A stretch of DNA of 64,000 bases from Diaphorobacter ruginosibacter (GCF_014395975.1 NZ_CP060714.1:4588001-4652000); one strand, 5' to 3'; counted from the first letter of the stretch, positions 17,631-25,533 are shown. Notes: generated from the letters alone by a model not told the origin. Made by a program: numbers and translations.

Positions 17631-19877
17631 CTATGTGTTAGCGAGAGCACCGATGTTGTGCACGTACTGCTTGTATCTATCATGGGTCAATCTGTTTATC
17701 TTCTCACCCAAGATCACGCTGACTCGTTCAGGTGGCAACTTGGCCCATTCGTCTACCTCGTTGAGCATCGAATGCATTACAGAGTCATCTAAGTATTGAC
17801 CCAGCTGGAGGCCAGCCGTAGTGGGCAAGAGGACTGAGAAAGCCTGCCGAACGTCTGCAGCCTTCGGAGCGAGAGCGACGAAATTCAGTATGAATTCAGG
17901 ACGCATGATGTACGGGACACCCCCCTGGTCCTGCACGAGCTCACCCGTCATTGAAAGAATGCGAGTCTCTTTAGTTAACCACCAAGTTCGGAATCCGAAT
18001 CCATCATAGATCCCAACCTCGTTATTCTTGCTGCGCTGCGCATATGTCGCGTACACCATCAGCGCATCATTCCTAGACAGTTCTACGTGTTTGTACAAGC
18101 CTCGTTCATTTCCCAATCGCTCTGCTAACGCTTCAACCTTCTGGGCTGGTACGGTCTTTTCCAGCTCTTCGGTTGACATATATTTCATGCCGAACCTCTG
18201 TACCAGGACCCCACGCAACGCAGTCCTGGCGAGTCCAGATTTTCCACGAAGACCATCTGGGTCAGTCATATTGTTGACGTAGGCGCGCCAATTTTTCGGC
18301 CCCGCACTGGATCTGCTCGCGTGCAGATACGCTCTTATCAAAATTCGATTGCATTCCGCAATCTCTGCCGCTTGCAAATATGGCTCCTGCTTTGCATAGT
18401 TATTCTGAAATTCCAGATCTACAGCATGCAAGTGAGTAAAAACCTCCTGAAGCACTGGCTCAGTCAGAATCAAATCAGCACCTAATTGTTTGCACACAAG
18501 CAGCAGGTTTGTAACCTGCATGAATTCTTTCTCGACATACTGCTCAGAGAGGGACTTTATAAGTAGATCGGTTCCAACCAGCAGTCTGAAGTTTCCTCCC
18601 ATCTTATTAAGATATTCCAGCAACTTCGGGGCTGACTGCATCGTAACTAACAAACAAGATGTTCTCGATAAATAGGCCAAATACTCCTTTTCCGGCGCAG
18701 TCGTTCTGTAAAAAATGCCGCGAAGCATACCAATACACGTCCCGAAAAGATTCGGCGTTATACGGCCTCGGTGCTTTATTTTCGCCAGTGCCTTAACCAT
18801 AGTATCTTCGACAATTTGGTCTGAAAGTTTTATGGTTTCTAGATGACCTTCAAGAAATGCGGCTAGTACAACACCTTGATCCACAAAATAAAGGTGAACA
18901 GTTGCGAATACGAGATCGACGCAATCCTGAATGACAGCAGGTGTTAGCCTCTCCTTTGCTTCTTCGGAAAGCCTCGTAGTAAGGCTATCGCGAAAACGCG
19001 ATTGTCTACCTTCAAATTCGGCTGCCTCTACTGCAAGCGTGCTTCTCATCTCAAAAGGAAGGCAAAAGCTATCGTCCTTCCGATAGTGACGCAACCGCTC
19101 CAATCCAGCAGCGTCTTTCTTGCTTAACTCCTCAAGCCTGTTGTTCAAGTTTGGAAGCAACACTGATTTGGCGGCTGGAAAAATATTGCATATTGCGGAA
19201 CCCACCATCTCGCGTTTCAATCGAATATTTTTATCTGGGTCAGTTTCACGGAGCGCCCAATATATCAAAGCATCAAGAACACGGTTATTGAGGTGGTCAC
19301 GTGAGAATCTGTCACGCAATTCGTGATTCAAGAATACATAAACGGTCGGATCATTCGCGTATTCACTAACAGAAGGTAGACTCAAGTTTGCAGCGGTTGC
19401 AAGTTCTGATATTTCGGTTGTAAATGCTTTATAGAAGGCATCATTGACCTTCTGATCACTATTTACATACCCTTTAAGTCGCTCATAGTCTCTGACTTGG
19501 ACAAGCACCGAATCCCGTTCAAATGCTTCGCTAACCGTTAGGTCAGCCTTTGGAAGAGCTTCGCTCGTGGCGTAAATCAGTTGAAGTGGATTTCGCCCAA
19601 CTTTTTTCAGTGACGTAATCGTGTCCTTTATTTTGACCTGAGCCTTATCCCCATCAGTAGCCGAAAACTGGATATAGGTCTTTGCCTTACCCTTAACTTC
19701 TTGAACGTAGGCCGACATAACTCCGTCAGCACCTCCGTCATGAATTCCTCCGAGGGGCAAGAACTCTTCCCCATATATTGCGGCGAACACGAGCTTTGCA
19801 AACGCCTCAAATCTCACACCAGGGATGTCGCGCATGACATAATGGAATAGATCTTCGGATACAGGCTTGATAGGCAT
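17631..19877 (-). CDS. Large protein with REase-like N-terminus and PIN-like C-terminus; candidate defence gene
   Basis: This 748-residue protein matches no named family I can recall. Residues 20-135 look like a PD-(D/E)XK restriction fold: FEAFAKLVF (Glu24), GGIHDGGADGVM (Asp47/51), then TYIQFSATD where the usual QxK is Q70-F-S72, so the catalytic lysine is missing. The middle 150-420 is helical with no clear motif. Residues 430-640 look like a PIN-type nuclease: GTDLL (Asp437), LTEPVLQE (Glu473/478), RNDALMVYA (Asp604) and WWLTKETRIL (632-641). GC is far below the chromosome, so it is foreign. It stands alone on its strand. A 7-bp tandem repeat lies 60-100 bases upstream of the start at 19877. 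Location among nuclease and restriction remnants suggests phage defence, but that is inference. Confidence 0.7.
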   Translation of the reverse strand: MPIKPVSEDLFHYVMRDIPGVRFEAFAKLVFAAIYGEEFLPLGGIHDGGADGVMSAYVQEVKGKAKTYIQFSATDGDKAQVKIKDTITSLKKVGRNPLQLIYATSEALPKADLTVSEAFERDSVLVQVRDYERLKGYVNSDQKVNDAFYKAFTTEISELATAANLSLPSVSEYANDPTVYVFLNHELRDRFSRDHLNNRVLDALIYWALRETDPDKNIRLKREMVGSAICNIFPAAKSVLLPNLNNRLEELSKKDAAGLERLRHYRKDDSFCLPFEMRSTLAVEAAEFEGRQSRFRDSLTTRLSEEAKERLTPAVIQDCVDLVFATVHLYFVDQGVVLAAFLEGHLETIKLSDQIVEDTMVKALAKIKHRGRITPNLFGTCIGMLRGIFYRTTAPEKEYLAYLSRTSCLLVTMQSAPKLLEYLNKMGGNFRLLVGTDLLIKSLSEQYVEKEFMQVTNLLLVCKQLGADLILTEPVLQEVFTHLHAVDLEFQNNYAKQEPYLQAAEIAECNRILIRAYLHASRSSAGPKNWRAYVNNMTDPDGLRGKSGLARTALRGVLVQRFGMKYMSTEELEKTVPAQKVEALAERLGNERGLYKHVELSRNDALMVYATYAQRSKNNEVGIYDGFGFRTWWLTKETRILSMTGELVQDQGGVPYIMRPEFILNFVALAPKAADVRQAFSVLLPTTAGLQLGQYLDDSVMHSMLNEVDEWAKLPPERVSVILGEKINRLTHDRYKQYVHNIGALANT

Positions 19878-19936
19878 TGTGCATTTTCCCTTGAGTTTAA
19901 TTATAGAAATTTGATACTCGAATATAGACTTATCGA

Positions 19937-19977
19937 ACTAGCTACTAGCTACTAGCTACTAGCTACTAGCTACTAGC
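19937..19977. repeat. Heptanucleotide tandem repeat, 5.9 copies
   Basis: ACTAGCT is repeated five times without error, plus six bases of a sixth copy. It lies 60-100 bases upstream of the 748-residue gene, inside its probable promoter or 5' leader. Copy-number change by slippage would move upstream elements by 7 bases per unit and could tune expression. Each unit contains CTAG, a tetramer that is rare in proteobacteria. Confidence 0.9.
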
Positions 19978-20024
19978 AGCGAGCGCAGGCGCTGTCACTA
20001 ATGTCGCGGCTCAAGGATTCCGAC

Positions 20025-20354
20025 TCAAGGGGGAGAAGTTGAAAGTAACGGTGGCAGAGTAGGCTTCCAGTCCTTGAGCATGACGAGATCGCATGTGACC
20101 TCAGTGCCGTTCGACACCATCAGATCATACTCACCGCCCCTCGCCGTCTGCTCGACGGCACAAACGCCCGCCATCAATCGCAGAACCTCGCGCTTGTAGT
20201 TCGTGTCGTCATTACTCTTCAGGTGCTCCCCCTTCATTTCGAACACCACGACCTTGTCGTCGGTGCCGCCGCGCTGGACGGCAAAGATGAAGTTGAGGAA
20301 CACACGTTCACGCTTCCAGCCGATGCCACCAACGCAGCACCGATTCGCCATCCA
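20025..20354 (-). pseudogene. C-terminal remnant of a type III restriction (Res) helicase-nuclease
   Basis: The minus frame reads GWKRERVFLNFIFAVQ, then VVVFEMKGEHLKSNDDTNYKR. These match the end of type III Res or related DEAD-box proteins, where a PD-(D/E)XK domain (DFI...ExK...HL-N-DT-YK) follows the helicase. Here the first acidic residue of the motif is Asn instead of Asp (LNFIFA). The helicase and the rest of the protein are absent upstream, where the frame continues to 20564 without similarity. No mod (methyltransferase) gene is nearby. It is a leftover of a restriction system formerly in this spot beside gyrB. Confidence 0.72.
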
Positions 20355-20601
20355 GGTACATTCATGACCTTTTTTATACCCGCTGCTATGGCCCGAAACG
20401 GCCCTTAGACCAGTGAAGCGGCTGCGCAATTGCGAGCATTCGCGTGCAGACGAAATACGCCAGCATGTTTTATAGCCGCTAAAAGCCACCATCCCGCCCC
20501 GACCCGCAAAAGGTTTCACGCGACCAGTAAGCGCTAAGGGGTCGCCGAATACGGCTGTCTGCAATCAGCTTAAAGCCGACGCTGGCGTCCATTAGCTGGA
20601 A

Positions 20602-20713
20602 TTCCGCTTCTGGCCGATTGCGGACCTAGCCCAAGGGATAGCGAAGTAACCCAGTTGCGTCAGGCGTTGCGAATCCTCAAAAAGAAACCGGCATCAAGGT
20701 CATCACTCAGGCG
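20602..20713. repeat. Diverged direct repeat, copy A (island side)
   Basis: Starts with a dyad TTCCGC-N12-GCGGAC (20602-20625), then CTAGCCCAAGGG, a variable part, GCGAATCC, an A-rich run and CATCACTCAGGCG. The same order occurs in copy B at 22722-22842 downstream of gyrB. Copy A has lost the pairing arms of the gyrB terminator, so it looks like the older or less constrained copy. The two copies bracket the dioxygenase-HEPN cassette. Confidence 0.75.
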
Positions 20714-20781
20714 ACTTCAATTTCCAAATATCCCGGGGCTACGGCTCAGTAACGCCGGGGGAAATTTGGGGCTTGATGCCG
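20689..20781. repeat. Large nested inverted repeat upstream of the cassette
   Basis: Outer arms CGGCATCAAG (20689-20698) and CTTGATGCCG (20772-20781) are perfectly complementary. Inner arms CCAAATATCCCGG (20724-20736) and CCGGGGGAAATTTGG (20755-20769) are largely complementary. Together they could fold a 93-base hairpin directly upstream of the dioxygenase-HEPN operon. There is no U tract. A mobile-element end, recombination site or structured leader are all possible. Confidence 0.6.
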
Positions 20782-20929
20782 TTGTCGGTGAAGGTCCAGC
20801 CTTTTCTAGAGCAACTCGAGAAAACGCTGGCAGATTCTGGTTCTGAAAGCTGCGAAGCGCCTCACAAGTCAACCTTCATGTATCATTTTGCAACCGCAAA
20901 GCGGTATCTCGACCTCGTCGAAACATGTC

Positions 20930-21580
20930 ATGCCTCTTACAAACCTTATCCGTGACGGCTTTGTTGACCTCGGGGAATACTGCCCGGGTGAAGATGGTGA
21001 TTTTGCGGCAGCCCAACTTGCCGTCGACTTTCACATAAGGGTATGGCGAGCCACAGAGTCGCTCACAGCTAACGCCGCGCATACAAAGCCGCTAAACACA
21101 TACGGCGGAAACTTTGGACTGGGTCGTATACCACTCCATACAGACATGGCCAACTGGGCCGTACCACCACGCTTTCTGATGTTACGTTGTACCGTTGGAG
21201 CATCCACTGTTACGACGCCGCTGCTCCATCATCGCGAGCTCATGAGTGGCATTTCTCAGGTTGCCATTGACCGCGCTCGTTTCCGGCTTCGGCGTCCCCT
21301 AAGCGGTGAGATGTTTCTAGTTCGCATGCTCCATCAAGGAATTTTCCGATGGGATGAATTGTTCTTGGTGCCTGACAATGCTGCAGCTTTCCGCGTACGA
21401 GCAGAGGTAGAAGCAAGTTTGACAAAGGCTCGAGCTAAAGAGGTTGTTCTGGAACGCCCAGCTCATACCATCCTGATTGACAACTGGGCCGTGCTGCACG
21501 GCCGTAGCGAAGTGCCAGCACATGCCTTGCACCGCAAAGTTGAACGCGCATATTTTACGGAGGCGAACGATGGTGCTTAA
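20930..21580 (+). CDS. Putative 2OG-Fe(II) dioxygenase (TauD-like), first gene of the cassette
   Basis: The 216-residue product shows the iron facial triad order of TauD/TfdA-type oxygenases: H70-T-D72 in IPLHTDMANW, and a distal histidine H190 in IDNWAVLHGRSEVP. An arginine at 202 or 206 in HRKVERAYF is placed to bind the 2-oxoglutarate carboxylate. Typical TauD proteins are about 280 residues, so this is a short form. A TTG at 20888 would add 14 residues; ATG 20930 is preferred although its ribosome site is weak. The gene overlaps the HEPN gene by 11 bases, so the two proteins probably act together. Substrate unknown; modification of a nucleotide, nucleic acid or small molecule is possible. 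Confidence 0.68.
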   Translation: MPLTNLIRDGFVDLGEYCPGEDGDFAAAQLAVDFHIRVWRATESLTANAAHTKPLNTYGGNFGLGRIPLHTDMANWAVPPRFLMLRCTVGASTVTTPLLHHRELMSGISQVAIDRARFRLRRPLSGEMFLVRMLHQGIFRWDELFLVPDNAAAFRVRAEVEASLTKARAKEVVLERPAHTILIDNWAVLHGRSEVPAHALHRKVERAYFTEANDGA

Positions 21581-22514
21581 AACCCCGCACGAATGGTCGG
21601 CAGAGACTTTGCTTGCCAAGGCGCAGCGCTTCGCCGACAAGATGCTTGAGCGGCCGCGCGATGATTGGGAGTTTGGATTCTGGTCTTCGCTGTGCCTCGA
21701 GATGATTGTCCGCGCAGCAGTGTCCAAAGCGTCGCCCGCATTTCTTGCCGATGGCAAAGATTGGAGCAACCTAGCTTTCGCACTTGACCAACAGTCGTCG
21801 GGGAATAAGCAATCGCCGAAATCCATCGATATTTCCGAAGCTGCTGCGCGTGCAAACGCGCTCTATCCAGACTTCAACCGCGAAATGGTCGGTTTCTGCG
21901 CTCTTCACTTCCAGCGACGTAATGCAGAGCTCCACAGTGGCAGGCTTGCGTTTGATGCACTTGGAACAGACTGGCTCCCCCAGTTTTATGCGGCATGCGA
22001 GCCACTCGTAGTCGCGGCCGGTTCCAGTCTTATTGAAATCTTCGGCGCTGAAGAAGCAAAAACCGCAGGTCTAATGATTCAAGCGCATAAGGATGAAGCT
22101 GCGAAGGCTGTCAAACAGGCAATCCAGGCCCACCGAACAGTATGGGAAAACAAGAGCCCCGAGGACCGTCAAGGTCTGAAGGACCTTGCCGTTGTGTCGT
22201 CGACCAAAGCGGTCGGCCATCGAGTGACATGCCCGTCATGCGGATGCATCGCTCTCGTACAGGGCACGGCAGCCGGTGCGTCCAAAACTGCAATGGAGAA
22301 CGATGTCATCGTTACACGTACCCCAATGCTCCCCGCGCATTTTGACTGCAAGGCCTGCGAACTGAAGGTGAGTGGATTTTCCAAGCTCAACGCATGCGGG
22401 CTGGGTAGTACTTACACCTCAACCTCGTATGAGGACCCTGCAGACTACTTCCAGATAGAGCCTGAGCTACGCCCCGTTGAGTACGAAATGGACGACGATA
22501 ACAACGAACCATGA
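21570..22514 (+). CDS. HEPN-like/zinc-ribbon protein, second gene of the cassette
   Basis: The 314-residue protein has a helical N-terminal domain (residues 15-150) with FQRRNAELHSG, in which R117-N118-x3-H122 fits the RNxxxH active site of HEPN ribonucleases. A second part has a four-cysteine zinc ribbon, C221-PS-C224 and C260-KA-C263. The C-terminus is acidic (EYEMDDDNNEP). HEPN domains with this motif are common RNases of toxin-antitoxin and abortive-infection systems, and the zinc ribbon may bind nucleic acid. The ATG at 21570 has GGAGG six bases upstream and lies inside the end of the dioxygenase gene. A good terminator follows at 22650. I know of no named system with this pair. Confidence 0.72.
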   Translation: MVLKTPHEWSAETLLAKAQRFADKMLERPRDDWEFGFWSSLCLEMIVRAAVSKASPAFLADGKDWSNLAFALDQQSSGNKQSPKSIDISEAAARANALYPDFNREMVGFCALHFQRRNAELHSGRLAFDALGTDWLPQFYAACEPLVVAAGSSLIEIFGAEEAKTAGLMIQAHKDEAAKAVKQAIQAHRTVWENKSPEDRQGLKDLAVVSSTKAVGHRVTCPSCGCIALVQGTAAGASKTAMENDVIVTRTPMLPAHFDCKACELKVSGFSKLNACGLGSTYTSTSYEDPADYFQIEPELRPVEYEMDDDNNEP

Positions 22515-22649
22515 AGCAGGGTTTAGACCGGAAACCCCCGTTGTTGCTTAACTGGCCGTGAGAACTAACAATTCCGAAACTAGGATACAGCAATAACGCA
22601 GCCGCTTACCTAGTATGGTAAAGGGGCTAGCCCATCAAATCATCACTAG

Positions 22650-22677
22650 GCTACCTGCAGGTGGCTTGGTTTTTTTA
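22650..22677 (+). terminator. Intrinsic terminator of the dioxygenase-HEPN operon
   Basis: Stem GCTACC/GGTGGC (one G-U pair) with a very short loop is followed by TTGG and seven T residues. It lies 136 bases after the HEPN stop and in the correct orientation. Confidence 0.8.
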
Positions 22678-22721
22678 TGGTCGGTGCATATCGTGAATTG
22701 ACTTTTTGCGAATAGGCGAAT

Positions 22722-22842
22722 GTCCGCAATCGGCCGACAGCGGACCTAGCTCAAGGGTCGTGGACGGCGGTGCGGCCTGTCCAGCGCAGGCTTGGCGAAT
22801 CCCCAAAAAAAAGAAAGCCGCCTAGAGTCCATCACTCAGGCG
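22722..22842. repeat. Diverged direct repeat, copy B (gyrB side)
   Basis: Starts with dyad GTCCGC-N12-GCGGAC (22722-22745), then CTAGCTCAAGGG, GGCGAATCC, an A run and CATCACTCAGGCGG. The order matches copy A at 20602-20713. The first 14 bases, GTCCGCAATCGGCC, are also the exact reverse complement of 20612-20625 in copy A. This copy keeps an intact terminator stem and is presumably the original gyrB flank. Confidence 0.75.
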
Positions 22843-22848
22843 GTTTTT
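22804..22848 (-). terminator. Terminator downstream of gyrB (probably bidirectional)
   Basis: Arms CCGCCT (22818-22823) and AGGCGG (22838-22843) form a stem. On the minus strand it is followed by TTTCTTTTTTTT; on the plus strand by TTTTT. It lies about 80 bases beyond the gyrB stop. Confidence 0.78.
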
Positions 22849-22923
22849 GGTCTTGTGCGCAGCAGTCAGTTTCTCAACTTATGCTGCACTTTTCTCACTT
22901 TTTGCTGTCATCTACAGACAACC

Positions 22924-25533
22924 TCAAACATCAATATTCCCCGCCCTCAACGCATTGGTCTCAATGAAGTCCCGGCGAGGTTCCACCTCATCGCCCATCA
23001 GCATGGTGAATACGCGGTCCGCTTCGATCGCGTCGTCGATCTGCACGCGCAGCAGGCGGCGGACTTCGGGGTCCATGGTGGTTTCCCAGAGCTGCTCGGG
23101 GTTCATCTCGCCCAGGCCCTTGTAGCGCTGGCGGGCGGTGGTGCGTTCGGCTTCGCTGATGAGCCATTGCATGGCGCCGCGGAAATCGGTCACCTTTTCT
23201 TCCTTGGCCTTTTCGCCCTCGCCGCGGGTGGCCTTGGCGCCTTCGCCCATGAGGTTGCGGAAGATGTGGGCCTCTTCGGAGAGGGCGGCGTAGTCGGCAC
23301 CATGCACGAAGTCCTGCGTGATGATGCTGCTCTTGATGTTGCCGTGGTGGTGGCGGCTGATGCGCAGGATGGGCTTGTCGGTGCGGGCGTCGAATTCGCC
23401 GGCCACGTCGGCGGGCACGCCGTTGGTGTTGAGCTCGCGCAACTTGGCCTGCAGTTGCACGGCGCTGGCCTCGGCGTCCTGCACGGTGTCGAGCTTGATC
23501 TCGACGCCGTCGGCGATCGCGCGCAGGGCTTCGGCGTCCATGAAGGCGGACAGGCGTTCGATGACCTGTTCGGCGTGCTGGTGCTTGCGCGCCAGGTCGT
23601 TGAGCTCGTCGCCCTGCAGCACGCGCGCGTTGGCGCCGCCGGTGGAGATGCTGGCGTTGTTCAGCGCCACGCGCAGCAGGTAGCTGTCGAGCGCGGAGGC
23701 GTCCTTCAGGTACAGCTCTTCCTTGCCGTTCTTCACCTTGTAGAGCGGCGGCTGGGCGATGTAGATGTGGCCGCGTTCGACCAGCTCGGGCATCTGGCGG
23801 TAGAAGAAGGTCAGCAGCAGGGTGCGGATGTGCGCGCCGTCCACGTCGGCGTCGGTCATGATGATGATGCGGTGGTAGCGCAGCTTGTTCGGGTCGAAGT
23901 CGTCCGAGCCGCTCTTGCCGCTTTCCACGCTGGCCTTGCCGATGCCGGTGCCCAGCGCGGTGATCAGCGTGATGATTTCATTGCTGGACAGCAGCTTCTC
24001 ATAGCGCGCCTTCTCCACGTTCAGGATCTTGCCGCGCAGGGGCAGGATGGCCTGGAACTTGCGGTCGCGGCCCTGCTTGGCGGAGCCGCCAGCGGAGTCA
24101 CCCTCGACGATATAGATTTCGCACAGCGCCGGGTCCTTCTCCTGGCAGTCGGCCAGCTTGCCGGGCAAGCCCATGCCGTCGAGCACGCCCTTGCGGCGGG
24201 TCATTTCCCGGGCCTTGCGGGCGGCTTCACGAGCGCGGGCGGCCTCGACGATCTTGCCGCACAGCATCTTGGCGTCGTTCGGCTTTTCCTCGAGGTAGTC
24301 GGTGAGTGCCTTGGCGACGATGTCTTCCACGGGCGCGCGCACTTCCGAGCTGACCAGCTTGTCCTTGGTCTGGCTGGAGAACTTGGGTTCGGGCACCTTT
24401 ACCGACAGCACGGCGCACAGGCCTTCGCGCATGTCGTCGCCGGTGACTTCCACCTTGGCCTTCTTGGCGAACTCATTCTGTTCGATGTACTTGCCGATCA
24501 CGCGGGTCATCGCGGCGCGCAGGCCGGTCAGGTGGGTACCGCCGTCACGCTGCGGGATGTTGTTGGTGAAGCACAGCACCTGCTCGCCGTAGCTTTCGTT
24601 CCACTGCATGGCCACTTCCACGCCGATCTCGGTGCCGGGGATGCCGCCGTAGGTTTCCGCGGGGCGCGAGCCGATGGCGTGGAACGCGGTGGGGTGCAGC
24701 ACCTTCTTGGTGCCGTTGATGAATTCGACGAAGCCCTTGACGCCGCCGGCGCCCGAGAAGTCGTCTTCCTTGCCGGTGCGCTCGTCGACAAGGCGGATGC
24801 GCACGCCGTTGTTCAGGAAGGAGAGCTCGCGCAGGCGCTTGGCGAGGATTTCATAGTGGAAATCGTAGTTTTCCTTGAAGATCTCGGTGTCGGGCAGGAA
24901 GCGCACCTCGGTGCCGCGCTTTTCGGTCGGGCCGACGATCTTCATGGGCGAGATCTCGAAGCCGTCCACGACTTCGATGATGCGGTCCTGCACCTGGCCG
25001 CGCGAGAAGTCGATCTGGTGGATCTGGCCGTCGCGGCGCACCACGAGCTTGAGCTTGATCGACAGCGCGTTCACGCAGGACACGCCCACGCCGTGCAGGC
25101 CGCCCGAGACCTTGTAGCTGTTCTGGTTGAACTTGCCGCCCGCGTGCAGTTCGGTCAGCGCGATTTCCGCGGCCGAGCGCTTGGGCTCGTGCTTGTCGTC
25201 CATCTTCACGCCCGTGGGAATGCCGCGGCCGTTGTCGACGACGCTGATCGAGTTGTCGGTGTGGATGGTGACGACGATGTCGTCGCAGAACCCGGCGAGC
25301 GCCTCGTCGATGGAGTTGTCCACCACTTCGAACACGAGGTGGTGCAGGCCCGTGCCGTCGGAGGTGTCGCCGATGTACATGCCGGGGCGCTTGCGCACGG
25401 CCTCCAGGCCTTCGAGGATCTGGATCGCGCCTTCGCCGTAGCCTTCGCTCGGTGCGGCGGAAGGCGCGGGAGCTGGGCCGCCTTGGTTTGCGGTCGGCTC
25501 TTCAGGTGTGGGCTGCGTGTTCTCTGCGGTCAT
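22924..25533 (-). CDS. gyrB: DNA gyrase subunit B
   Basis: The 869-residue protein carries the GHKL ATPase domain (VRKRPGMYIGDTSDGTGLHH near residue 50; DNGRGIP; GGLHGVGVSCVNALS), the transducer domain, the TOPRIM motif IVEGDSAGGSAKQGRDR with the conserved ILPLRGKILNVEKA, and the C-terminal MNPEQLWETTMDP segment. Length and the proline/alanine-rich first 35 residues are normal for Burkholderiales. With GyrA it introduces negative supercoils. It is the third gene of dnaA-dnaN-gyrB, and a hairpin lies between it and dnaN. Its downstream side borders the accessory island. Confidence 0.98.
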   Translation of the reverse strand: MTAENTQPTPEEPTANQGGPAPAPSAAPSEGYGEGAIQILEGLEAVRKRPGMYIGDTSDGTGLHHLVFEVVDNSIDEALAGFCDDIVVTIHTDNSISVVDNGRGIPTGVKMDDKHEPKRSAAEIALTELHAGGKFNQNSYKVSGGLHGVGVSCVNALSIKLKLVVRRDGQIHQIDFSRGQVQDRIIEVVDGFEISPMKIVGPTEKRGTEVRFLPDTEIFKENYDFHYEILAKRLRELSFLNNGVRIRLVDERTGKEDDFSGAGGVKGFVEFINGTKKVLHPTAFHAIGSRPAETYGGIPGTEIGVEVAMQWNESYGEQVLCFTNNIPQRDGGTHLTGLRAAMTRVIGKYIEQNEFAKKAKVEVTGDDMREGLCAVLSVKVPEPKFSSQTKDKLVSSEVRAPVEDIVAKALTDYLEEKPNDAKMLCGKIVEAARAREAARKAREMTRRKGVLDGMGLPGKLADCQEKDPALCEIYIVEGDSAGGSAKQGRDRKFQAILPLRGKILNVEKARYEKLLSSNEIITLITALGTGIGKASVESGKSGSDDFDPNKLRYHRIIIMTDADVDGAHIRTLLLTFFYRQMPELVERGHIYIAQPPLYKVKNGKEELYLKDASALDSYLLRVALNNASISTGGANARVLQGDELNDLARKHQHAEQVIERLSAFMDAEALRAIADGVEIKLDTVQDAEASAVQLQAKLRELNTNGVPADVAGEFDARTDKPILRISRHHHGNIKSSIITQDFVHGADYAALSEEAHIFRNLMGEGAKATRGEGEKAKEEKVTDFRGAMQWLISEAERTTARQRYKGLGEMNPEQLWETTMDPEVRRLLRVQIDDAIEADRVFTMLMGDEVEPRRDFIETNALRAGNIDV

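Larger units (their letters stand above)
20355..20929. other. Non-coding stretch with duplicated gyrB-downstream sequence
   Basis: Apart from the repeat copy (20602-20713) and the inverted repeat (20689-20781), both listed separately, nothing here looks like a gene. The promoter of the following dioxygenase-HEPN operon should lie in 20790-20925; no strong -35/-10 pair stands out. Confidence 0.6.
22515..22923. other. Spacer between the HEPN and gyrB 3' ends
   Basis: The two genes converge here. The spacer holds a plus-strand terminator at 22650-22677, repeat copy B at 22722-22842 and a minus-strand terminator for gyrB within that copy. No gene is visible. Confidence 0.75.

Noticed and set aside
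20355..20564. 5' extension of the Res-like frame to an ATG at 20564
   Set aside because: Sequence upstream of about 20354 shows no similarity to restriction helicases; the frame is open only by chance, so only the conserved segment is called.
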